64,000 bases of DNA. Origin: Prochlorococcus sp. scB243_495K23. GTDB lineage: Bacteria; Cyanobacteriota; Cyanobacteriia; PCC-6307; Cyanobiaceae. This document shows, piece by piece, positions 57,282-64,000 of this stretch (its first letter is position 1; each line of letters begins with the position of its first letter). A program made the translations under genes and the position numbers. The DNA lies in NCBI GenBank assembly GCA_000635495.1, contig JFLW01000001.1, forward strand, positions 1-64,000, written 5' to 3'. The notes below the pieces were generated by a model. It saw nothing but the letters and a program-made list of their open reading frames with translations, searched no databases and was not told the origin of the DNA.

Positions 57282-57467
57282 GTGTTTCAAATCTCAAGTT
57301 TATTACTAGCTGCAGATTTTTCTGCTGAAGTTGCAAATAATTCCGCAGTGGGAATGATAGGTAGTTTTATTGCTGCTGCCTTACTTATCGTTATTCCAGC
57401 TTCTGCATTTTTGATTTTTGTCAGCCAGAAAGATTCCCTCGATCGTACTTCTACTGGAAGACGCTAG
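57282..57467 (+). CDS. psbX: Photosystem II protein PsbX
   Basis: A 61-residue single-helix photosystem II subunit. The helix [29 protein letters not shown] matches the PsbX pattern (hydrophobic helix then FVSQxDxxxR). The N-terminal extension before the helix is longer than in freshwater PsbX. The start is GTG at 57282. It lies immediately before ycf66, a pairing expected in Prochlorococcus. Confidence 0.9.
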   Translation: MFQISSLLLAADFSAEVANNSAVGMIGSFIAAALLIVIPASAFLIFVSQKDSLDRTSTGRR

Positions 57468-57547
57468 TTTTTGTAGAAGTTTTAAGTACACTATATATAT
57501 AGGGGATATAAGTAACCCTTTAAAAAATAAATTTTTGGAGAAAGAAT

Positions 57548-58480
57548 GTGGTCAATGCTAGTCTCAATTGGGCCAGTATTGTTGGTATAGTTCTCGCGGT
57601 ATGTGGAGGAGGTCTCTATTTTTTGAGGTCCTTTAAGCCTGCCTTGGCGCGTGATTATGATGTTTTCTTCGCAGCAATTGGACTTTTGTGCGGAGGAATA
57701 TTATTTTTTCAAGGCTGGAGGTTAGATCCTATCCTTCAGTTTGGTCAGTTTTTATTAGCAGGAACTACAGTTTTTTTCGCATATGAAAGTGTGCGATTGA
57801 GGGGAGTTGCTACTGATCAAGCTAGAAGGTCATCTTATTTTGATGATGATCCTATTTCTGATGTTCCAAGAAATTCTAGAGGTCGATTTAATGACGATTA
57901 TGATAGGTTTGAAGAATCTGAAAGACCATCTAGAAGATTTAAACCTCAAGAAGATGAATTTGAAGAAGACTACAACACAATTGGGAGATCTCGTAGGAGG
58001 AATGTTTCAAGAGCCATACCATCTGCTGCAGCAAGTAGAAGTAGGCCATCTACAAGAGAAATAAGTCAATTTGAAAATAACGAACCTATAAGAAGGAGAA
58101 GACAGACTTCTGAAGATAGAAATAGTAAACAACCAGAAATAAATAACTTTGGTGAAAGAAGAAATTTATCTCGCGATGAAGTTAAAACAGGGTCAAGACC
58201 CAGAATGAATCGTGCAGTTTCTAGACAAGATAATATCTCTCCTCCTGCTGATTCTTCTACATTAAGAAAGAAACCTACTAGATCTCCTATTAGGCAGCAA
58301 ACTTCAACAGCTCAAGTAGAAGATGCTTCATTTAAAGATGCTAATCAAGCTAAAAAACCACGTGAATCTCGCAGAGTAAGCTCTTCAACTAGATCAAGTT
58401 CAAAAAATCAAAATAGTAGATATAACGTGGGAACAAGCAAGAAAAAACCTAGAGATAACAGTTCTAGATTTGATGATTAA
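57548..58480 (+). CDS. ycf66: Ycf66 family protein
   Basis: A 310-residue protein of the Ycf66 family. The N-terminal part has three hydrophobic segments (WASIVGIVLAVCGGGLYFLRSF, FAAIGLLCGGILFFQGW, ILQFGQFLLAGTTVFFAYESVRLRG) and the rest, about 210 residues, is a basic, Arg/Ser/Asn-rich disordered tail. The family is conserved in cyanobacteria and some plastids; function is unclear. The start is GTG at 57548. It is next to psbX and convergent with hli, with no spacer. Confidence 0.9.
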   Translation: MVNASLNWASIVGIVLAVCGGGLYFLRSFKPALARDYDVFFAAIGLLCGGILFFQGWRLDPILQFGQFLLAGTTVFFAYESVRLRGVATDQARRSSYFDDDPISDVPRNSRGRFNDDYDRFEESERPSRRFKPQEDEFEEDYNTIGRSRRRNVSRAIPSAAASRSRPSTREISQFENNEPIRRRRQTSEDRNSKQPEINNFGERRNLSRDEVKTGSRPRMNRAVSRQDNISPPADSSTLRKKPTRSPIRQQTSTAQVEDASFKDANQAKKPRESRRVSSSTRSSSKNQNSRYNVGTSKKKPRDNSSRFDD

Positions 58481-58756
58481 TTATAGGATTCCTGCCCATT
58501 TTAAAAACGATTGTTTACTAAATAGTTCAATCAATATTATTGAAAGAAAGCCAATCATTGCAAATCTTCCATTAGTTTTTTCAGAATAACTACTCCATCC
58601 AAATTTATATTCATCTTTAATTTCTATCGTTTTTTCATCTAATTGATTATCTCCAATTTGTTCATTGATATAATTTCGATCTTTTTGCTGTTCTATAAAA
58701 CTCTCATTCTCTAGATTATTGACTTCTGAGTTAGTTTGTTCTTCTTTCGAATTCAT
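58481..58756 (-). CDS. hli: High-light-inducible (one-helix chlorophyll-binding) protein
   Basis: A 91-residue Hlip/SCP. The C-terminal helix carries the chlorophyll-binding pattern SEKTNGRFAMIGFLSIILIE (ExxNGRxAMxGF). The N-terminal half is long, acidic and Gln/Asn-rich, unlike the shortest Prochlorococcus Hlips. Protects assembling photosystems by quenching. It lies 8 bp after the ABC transporter gene on the minus strand; whether it shares the transcript is unclear. Confidence 0.92.
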   Translation of the reverse strand: MNSKEEQTNSEVNNLENESFIEQQKDRNYINEQIGDNQLDEKTIEIKDEYKFGWSSYSEKTNGRFAMIGFLSIILIELFSKQSFLKWAGIL

Positions 58757-58764
58757 TTTTTTTG

Positions 58765-60747
58765 TTAATCCTTAAAATTATACTTATCAGAGGTCAATAA
58801 TTTCCAGTCTCCCTGTCCATTTAATTCTAAAATATTCTCATGAAAATCTTTTAAGCTAGGTCTATGTCCAACACTAATAAGAGAAAGTTCTCTTTCCTTA
58901 AGTAAACTATACAGTTTTTTTTCAGTGTTAATATCTAAAGCACTTGTTGCTTCATCAAGTACTGCGAATTTTGGAGAATTTAGTAAGAGTCTTGCAAAAG
59001 CCAATCTTTGTTGCTCGCCTAAGGAAAGAATTCGTGGCCAATCTTGTTTGATATCAAGATTAGGATACCGATCCAATAAGGTTTTTAAATTTACTTCATG
59101 AAGTACAGAAGTAAGATGTTCATCACTAAATTTCTTGACTTCTGTGGGATAACATAATTGTTCCCTTAAAGAACCAAGTAGCATGTATGGTTTTTGAGGT
59201 ATGAATAATAATTCCCCAATTTTTGGTTTTTTAATTATTCCCTGATCGGGTTCCCATAAACCACTAATCATTCTTAGTAAAGATGTTTTTCCGCACCCGG
59301 ATGGTCCTACTACCAAAAGTGATTGATTATTGTCGATGCTCAAATTTAAATTTTTAATTATTGTTTTATTTGATCCTGGTGGGCAAAGGTCAGCATTATT
59401 AATAAGAATTGAGGGATAATCTGAAATAACGTTTTGATTGCTTGTTGGGTTGGTTTGACTAATGGATTCAACTTTTGATTGGAATCCTTCTAATCTGCCA
59501 ATACCAGCAGTAAATTTTGCAAGTTCTTCGATTTGATTAACAATGAAAAATAACGAACCTTCAACCATTCCAAATGCAAAGCTTGCCTGGATAAAGCGTC
59601 CATAATCAATATCACCTTTAAAGTAAGGGATTGCCATTATTAAATATGGAAAGAAATTTCCAGCATAATTAATGGATCTTCTCATGACGTCTATTATTAC
59701 TCTCCATATAATCAGTAAATTAAAGTTTCTCACCACTTCTCCTAAGCGTCTTTCAGTTTCACTTCGCTCAGGATTCTCCCCAGAGTAAAAGGCTATTGAT
59801 TCAGCATTATCTCGAATATGTACTAAGCCATATCGAAAATCTGCTTCATATCTGAGTTGATCAAAGTCAATCTTTACAAGATTTTTTCCAGCAATTAAGA
59901 GGATAGAAGTTGCAAATGCGGCGTAACCAAATAAAGAAAAAGTAAGTGTTGTACTAATACTCCATAAAATAAGAATATTAAGTGAAAATGTTAGTAGGGC
60001 ATCAAAAATACCTAATGTGAAAGAGAGACTTTGCCCTGTAAAAGCTCGTGTATCATCTGTGATTCTCTGATCGGGATTATCTACATCGGTTTGCTCTTCA
60101 TCATTGGGATTTAACTGGTAATAAGCTTTATTAGTCATATAATCTTTGACTAGACTTTTTGAAAGCCATTCTCTCCAAATTATTCCTAACTTATATGTAA
60201 AAAATATTTGGGAAACCCGTATTGGTAGAGCCACTGCAAAACAACAAGCGTAAATCCCCAATATCCGATAAAATCCATCTTCTTGTTTTTCTACTAAAGC
60301 ATTTGTTAAATCTCTTGCAATGAATCCAATACCTGCGTTTATTCCGTTTACAGCTAAAAGCATTAATACAATTATCGCAAGGAATAACCAATGTAACCAT
60401 CTCCGGTTTTTTAATTGACGTCTTAAGCTAAAAAAGCTTCCTGATCCAATTAGAAATAATGCAGAGAAAAGCAATCCCCAACTCCCAGCCCAAATTGAAT
60501 TGACAGTACTTACTACACCTCCGAAATACTTTTCAAGAAAAATTGGTTGAAAGCTTTCAAAAAAACTTATTATTCCTGTAAGACCAACAAGTACTACTCC
60601 ACCAACACAAAATAAAAGGGAAATCAAAAGCCATATGAATTGGAATCCATTACATTGATCTATGGGAAGAAAAAACGGCTGAGATAGCTTCCTTAATTTT
60701 TGTAATTGCAATATAAATTTGGATTTATTATTAACTACTGTATTCAT
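58765..60747 (-). CDS. ABC transporter with fused membrane and ATPase domains (SbmA/ABCD-like)
   Basis: A 660-residue half-transporter. The membrane domain (about 25-420, multiple helices, WREWLSKSLVKDYM and the IRDNAESIAFYSGE motif) matches the SbmA/BacA and eukaryotic ABCD type. The ATPase has Walker A GPSGCGKTSL, signature LSLGEQQRLAFARLL, Walker B FAVLDEATSALD and an H-loop (SVGHR). The substrate may be a fatty acyl, peptide or vitamin derivative by family, and cannot be told from sequence. Confidence 0.9.
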   Translation of the reverse strand: MNTVVNNKSKFILQLQKLRKLSQPFFLPIDQCNGFQFIWLLISLLFCVGGVVLVGLTGIISFFESFQPIFLEKYFGGVVSTVNSIWAGSWGLLFSALFLIGSGSFFSLRRQLKNRRWLHWLFLAIIVLMLLAVNGINAGIGFIARDLTNALVEKQEDGFYRILGIYACCFAVALPIRVSQIFFTYKLGIIWREWLSKSLVKDYMTNKAYYQLNPNDEEQTDVDNPDQRITDDTRAFTGQSLSFTLGIFDALLTFSLNILILWSISTTLTFSLFGYAAFATSILLIAGKNLVKIDFDQLRYEADFRYGLVHIRDNAESIAFYSGENPERSETERRLGEVVRNFNLLIIWRVIIDVMRRSINYAGNFFPYLIMAIPYFKGDIDYGRFIQASFAFGMVEGSLFFIVNQIEELAKFTAGIGRLEGFQSKVESISQTNPTSNQNVISDYPSILINNADLCPPGSNKTIIKNLNLSIDNNQSLLVVGPSGCGKTSLLRMISGLWEPDQGIIKKPKIGELLFIPQKPYMLLGSLREQLCYPTEVKKFSDEHLTSVLHEVNLKTLLDRYPNLDIKQDWPRILSLGEQQRLAFARLLLNSPKFAVLDEATSALDINTEKKLYSLLKERELSLISVGHRPSLKDFHENILELNGQGDWKLLTSDKYNFKD

Positions 60748-60788
60748 TACTCAAAAGTTTTATAAGATAAATTGTAACTTTTACAAGT

Positions 60789-61067
60789 CTATTGACCAAA
60801 GCCAATAAAGGAAAGTGCCCAGTCAGGTAAATTCAAGTAGTTCAAGATTGTTGCATCAAATTCATGAACTTTTGGAAAAGATTTATCTAATGCCCACCAC
60901 AGTAGAAAAGGTAAATTAAATAAAATTTGTAGTTGCCATTTATAAGTTAAAACTTTCCAAATTTTTATTAACTTAGTTTTGAGTGAATCGTCTAACTCTT
61001 CCCAATTTTTTGAGATTAAATTGAATAAATTTTTGGATTCTGTATTTAAGGAATCTGGAGTATTCAT
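60789..61067 (-). CDS. Small hypothetical protein with a hydrophobic segment
   Basis: A 92-residue protein not assigned to a family. An acidic, helical N-terminal half (LFNLISKNWEELDDSLKTKLIKIWKVL) is followed by WQLQILFNLPFLLWWALDKSFPKVHEFDATILNYLNLPDWALSFIGFG, rich in tryptophan and membrane-interactive. It sits between the HIT gene and the ABC transporter on the same strand, about 40 bp from each, and may belong to that transcription unit. Confidence 0.7.
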   Translation of the reverse strand: MNTPDSLNTESKNLFNLISKNWEELDDSLKTKLIKIWKVLTYKWQLQILFNLPFLLWWALDKSFPKVHEFDATILNYLNLPDWALSFIGFGQ

Positions 61068-61114
61068 TTTTGTTTTTACTTATTTATAACCCATTAACAT
61101 TTCTTTCGAGAGTT

Positions 61115-61456
61115 TTAACCTGGAGGCCAATTCAATTTTCTTCCGGATAAAAAATGAATATGTAGATGAAAAACTGTTTGTCCTGATTCTGCTCCAGTAT
61201 TAATTACTGTTCTCCAATTAGTTAAATTTTTTGATTTAGCTATTTTGCTACCCACATAAAGTAAATGCCCTAATAAATTTACATCCTCTTCAACACAATC
61301 TAATAAACTAATAATTGGCTTTTTTGGAATCACTAAAAAATGAACTGGTGCTTGTGCCTGTATATCATTAAAAGCAATACAAAACTTATCTTCATAAAGC
61401 TTATCGCAGGGTATTTCTTCATTAATGATTTTTTGAAATATTGTTGTTTCAGTCAT
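61115..61456 (-). CDS. HIT family protein (HINT-like nucleotide-binding)
   Basis: A 113-residue histidine-triad hydrolase. FQKIINEEIPCDKLYEDKFCIAFNDIQAQAPVHFLVIPKKPI is the HINT core and the catalytic triad is TVFHLHIHFLSGR (HxHxH). Homologues hydrolyse AMP-lysine and related adducts. It is four bases downstream of def on the same strand. Confidence 0.95.
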   Translation of the reverse strand: MTETTIFQKIINEEIPCDKLYEDKFCIAFNDIQAQAPVHFLVIPKKPIISLLDCVEEDVNLLGHLLYVGSKIAKSKNLTNWRTVINTGAESGQTVFHLHIHFLSGRKLNWPPG

Positions 61457-61460
61457 TAAA

Positions 61461-62066
61461 TTAATTAATTGAGATAACGTCTTTTTCGTTAAACCCTTCT
61501 TTTAAAAGTTCTTTGTTCAAATCATCTTTTGATGTAACTCTATCTACAAATAATATTCCATTTAAGTGATCCATTTCGTGTTGAATACACCTCGCCAGAA
61601 GTCCATCTGCTTTCATTTTACGTGGTCGTCCCATTTCATCTCTAAATTTTAATTTTATAGTTGACGGTCTCACTACATTTAAATAGACACCAGGTATACT
61701 CAAGCAGCCTTCTTCATACGAATTAAGGGTTGTTCCAAAGTCTGTAATTTCTGGATTGATTAATATTAAAGGTTCTGCTGCTGAATCTTCAAAATTTACG
61801 TCTATGACAAGAAGCTCTTTGTTGATTCCAATTTGAGGTGCAGCAAGTCCAATTCCTTTAGCTGCATACATGCTTTGAAGCATTTCTCTAGCAAGTTTTC
61901 TAATCGATTCGTCGACTTTAATTATTCTTTTGGAATTTTGTCTTAATACATCATCACCAAGTTTATAAATGTCTAGAGATGGCTTACCTGGTTGTTCTTT
62001 TGCAATTTTTTCTGCGTTTCCATTTGTTCTTGACTTTTTTGCAAGTTGTGAAAAATGGTTTGCCAC
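61461..62066 (-). CDS. def: Peptide deformylase
   Basis: Removes the formyl group from new N-terminal methionines. The 201 residues show motif 1 GIGLAAPQIG, motif 2 EGCLSIPG (metal Cys) and motif 3 QHEMDHLNG (metal His and catalytic Glu). The N-terminus has about 25 extra basic residues (NHFSQLAKKSRTNGNAEKI). It is divergent from the S9 peptidase gene, with 80 bp between. Confidence 0.97.
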   Translation of the reverse strand: MANHFSQLAKKSRTNGNAEKIAKEQPGKPSLDIYKLGDDVLRQNSKRIIKVDESIRKLAREMLQSMYAAKGIGLAAPQIGINKELLVIDVNFEDSAAEPLILINPEITDFGTTLNSYEEGCLSIPGVYLNVVRPSTIKLKFRDEMGRPRKMKADGLLARCIQHEMDHLNGILFVDRVTSKDDLNKELLKEGFNEKDVISIN

Positions 62067-62146
62067 GTTAAAAAAAAGGTTTTTACTTCAGAGTTTAGCT
62101 ATAAAAATACTAGCACTTTAATTTGCATTCTCTATATTTTTTTTAA

Positions 62147-64000
62147 ATGAGTAATGATGATCAGTTAAAAGTTAGGCAAACTGTATCTAAAAAAAAATCT
62201 TTTAAAGAATTAACTATTGTTAGGAATATCATTTTTTGGGTTGATTTTGTTGGTGAAGATCAAAATGAAAATGCTATTTTTGCAAGACCATTTAATGAAA
62301 AAGAGGCTTTTCCGCAGAAATTAACAAGTAAAAAATATAATATTAAAAATAACTTTCATGGATATGGTGGTAAATCTTATAAATGTATATATTTAAAAAA
62401 TAATTTTTATTTGATATGGATAGATCAGATTACCAACGCAGTATGGTTTCAAATTTTTAAAGAGGAAGAATCAAATTATAGAATTCAAAAAAGATATCTC
62501 GATTCAGTTCAAGAACCGAGACAACTATCTAAATCAATTGATGGAAATTTCGATTCTTCATTTGTTATTTCTCAAAAAAATTTTTTGTATGGTATTTGTG
62601 AAATAAAAAATAGAGATTATTTATTTTCTTTAAACTTAAAAAAAACTAAACAAGATATTTACCGAATAAAAAAATTTAAAAATTTTGCTGGAGAATTATC
62701 TTCTAATACTTCTGTTAGCTTACTTTCTTGGGTCGAGTGGGATTATCCATACATGCCCTGGGAGAAAAATGATCTTTGTTTTGCTCAAATTGACTTAGAT
62801 GGAGAGATAACAAAAATAAAAAAATTCTCAGATAAGCTAATTAATGCCAAAAAAAAAGTTTCTTTTTTTCAACCTTATTGGATAAGTGAAACTCTTTTAG
62901 TATGTTCTGAAGATAGTTCTGGATGGTGGAACTTATTGTTTTTAGAAGCTAGTAAAATTGAGAATATTTTTATTAAAAAAAGAGTAGAGAGAAATTTTGT
63001 TGAATATGGAGTACCTCAGTGGGTCTCAGGAATAACATTTTTTTCAGGGGATATAAAAGATTTATTTTGTTTAGCAAAAAAAGAAAATAATTTAGTAGTT
63101 GAACAATATAAAGATCTTCAATTCGTTAAAGAATTTTCTACTCCTTTTACCTCAATAAGTGATTTTAGTGTTTTTGAGAAGAAAGTAGTTATGAAAGGCC
63201 ATGGATATGATTTTCTTGGAAATTTTCTTGAAATTGATTGTAAAAAGGAAGTTTTATCAAATGTTTTTGAGGAAATAAATGCTGAATATATAAAAGATTC
63301 TTCAAAACCCGAATCTTTTTGGTTTAAAGGTTTTGAAGCTCAATCAACCCATTCTTTTCTTTATAGGCCGCTTGTTGAAAATTTTAGAAAGCCACCGCTC
63401 CTTGTTAGAGCACATAGCGGACCAACTTCATGTTTTGACGGATCATATAATTCTGAAGTTCAATATTGGACGTCGAAGGGATTTTTTGTTGCTGAAGTCA
63501 ATTATGGAGGATCATCGGGATATGGCAAAGCATATAGAGAGAGATTGAATCATAAATGGGGTATTGTTGATTCTTATGATTGCAATGCATTAGCTCTTGA
63601 ATTGATTAAATCAAAGAAAGTTGATAGTGAAAAAGTAGTAATTTTTGGAAATAGTGCTGGTGGGTTAACTGCCCTGAATTGTTTATTATATGGGTCTATT
63701 TTTAAAGCAGCAATTTGTAAATATCCTGTTATTGATTTGAAGGATATGCACTACAACACTCATAGGTTTGAAAAAGATTATTTAAATTCTTTGGTAGGAG
63801 ATTATGCAAAAAATCACGATGATTATATAAATAGATCACCGATAAGTCATATTAACAATATAAAAAAACCTATCTTATTGTTTCATGGAAAAAAAGATAC
63901 AGTTATTTCTTATAAACAAACTTTAAGAATTCAAGAAACTTTGATTCAGAATAATAAATATTCAGAAGTTATTTTTTTTGATAATGAAGGGCATGGTTTT
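62147..64000 (+). CDS. Prolyl oligopeptidase-like S9 family serine peptidase, 3' end outside window
   Basis: An open frame from ATG at 62147 to the last base, 618 codons, so the C-terminus lies outside. The N-terminal 400 residues look like a beta-propeller domain (repeated short aromatic strands such as LSWVEWDYPYMPWEKNDLCFAQIDLDG, a pattern of dipeptidyl/acylaminoacyl-type S9 peptidases). The alpha/beta hydrolase part has AHSGPTSCFDGSY, VNYGGSSGYGKAYRE, the nucleophile GNSAGG, the aspartate HGKKDTVI and the catalytic His in EGHGF at the edge. It is probably a dipeptidase or acylaminoacyl-peptidase; the specific substrate is unknown. Confidence 0.9.
   Translation, partial: MSNDDQLKVRQTVSKKKSFKELTIVRNIIFWVDFVGEDQNENAIFARPFNEKEAFPQKLTSKKYNIKNNFHGYGGKSYKCIYLKNNFYLIWIDQITNAVWFQIFKEEESNYRIQKRYLDSVQEPRQLSKSIDGNFDSSFVISQKNFLYGICEIKNRDYLFSLNLKKTKQDIYRIKKFKNFAGELSSNTSVSLLSWVEWDYPYMPWEKNDLCFAQIDLDGEITKIKKFSDKLINAKKKVSFFQPYWISETLLVCSEDSSGWWNLLFLEASKIENIFIKKRVERNFVEYGVPQWVSGITFFSGDIKDLFCLAKKENNLVVEQYKDLQFVKEFSTPFTSISDFSVFEKKVVMKGHGYDFLGNFLEIDCKKEVLSNVFEEINAEYIKDSSKPESFWFKGFEAQSTHSFLYRPLVENFRKPPLLVRAHSGPTSCFDGSYNSEVQYWTSKGFFVAEVNYGGSSGYGKAYRERLNHKWGIVDSYDCNALALELIKSKKVDSEKVVIFGNSAGGLTALNCLLYGSIFKAAICKYPVIDLKDMHYNTHRFEKDYLNSLVGDYAKNHDDYINRSPISHINNIKKPILLFHGKKDTVISYKQTLRIQETLIQNNKYSEVIFFDNEGHGF

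Noticed and set aside
63333-63548. 71-codon ORF within the S9 peptidase region
   Set aside because: It is in another frame; the peptidase frame from 62147 is open to the window end and carries GNSAGG and other motifs.

Overview
This 64 kb window reads as the chromosome of a marine picocyanobacterium, almost certainly Prochlorococcus, probably a high-light type. The reasons are very AT-rich DNA, dense packing with short gaps and several overlapping gene ends, frequent TTG and GTG starts, and cyanobacterial markers: psbX, ycf66, a one-helix high-light-inducible protein, paired class C flavodiiron proteins, a Gap2-type GAPDH, and a permuted two-piece tmRNA with the tag ANKIVSFSRQTAPVAA. The assignment rests on recognising these families by eye; no database search was run.

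Layout. 1-9.4 kb: end of ftsY (with a tandem repeat at the window edge), a SpoIIE/RsbU-like phosphatase, argH, a glycine-rich RRM RNA-binding protein, dusA, msrB, then the stress run grpE-dnaJ-tusA-like-rsgA. 9.4-18.4 kb: ybaB, murB and murC on the minus strand, gap2, thiL and a cyclophilin, efp-accB, pdxA and an SDR-type protein. 18.4-28 kb: small or lineage-specific genes (HNH endonuclease, secreted coiled-coil protein, AbrB-like membrane protein), a serine-glyoxylate-type aminotransferase, cbiD, guaA, a PD-(D/E)XK nuclease-like protein and PBP2. 28-32 kb: FMN reductase-flv1-flv3, an electron-sink cluster on the minus strand. 32-42 kb: alaS, speA, ndk, thiO, gatB, coaE, argJ. 44.6-55 kb: aldo/keto reductase, tmRNA, a THUMP methyltransferase, two small envelope-type proteins, small ORFs, a LigD-phosphoesterase-like protein, smc, a PRC-barrel protein, an LpxB-related protein and a tRNA-Leu. 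55.5-64 kb: accC, yggT, psbX, ycf66, hli, an SbmA/ABCD-like ABC transporter, a HIT protein, def, and an S9 peptidase cut by the window end.

The most unusual segment is 42.08-43.79 kb. A gene for a secreted protein with a YadA-like membrane-anchor region lies between the argJ 3' end and a second, synonymously diverged copy of the last nine argJ codons plus stop. Arrays of an 11-bp direct repeat (core GTGATTATT) lie just inside both copies. This looks like a roughly 1.68 kb insertion that targeted the argJ 3' end and restored it. An orphan ParA-like ATPase overlapping a small membrane protein follows immediately.

Functionally the window is mostly core metabolism and maintenance: cell wall (murB, murC, PBP2), protein targeting, folding and translation (ftsY, grpE, dnaJ, efp, alaS, gatB, rsgA, def), arginine and polyamine metabolism (argH, argJ, speA), carbon fixation and photorespiration (gap2, aminotransferase), fatty acid initiation (accB, accC), and photosynthesis or electron-sink proteins (psbX, ycf66, hli, flv1, flv3).
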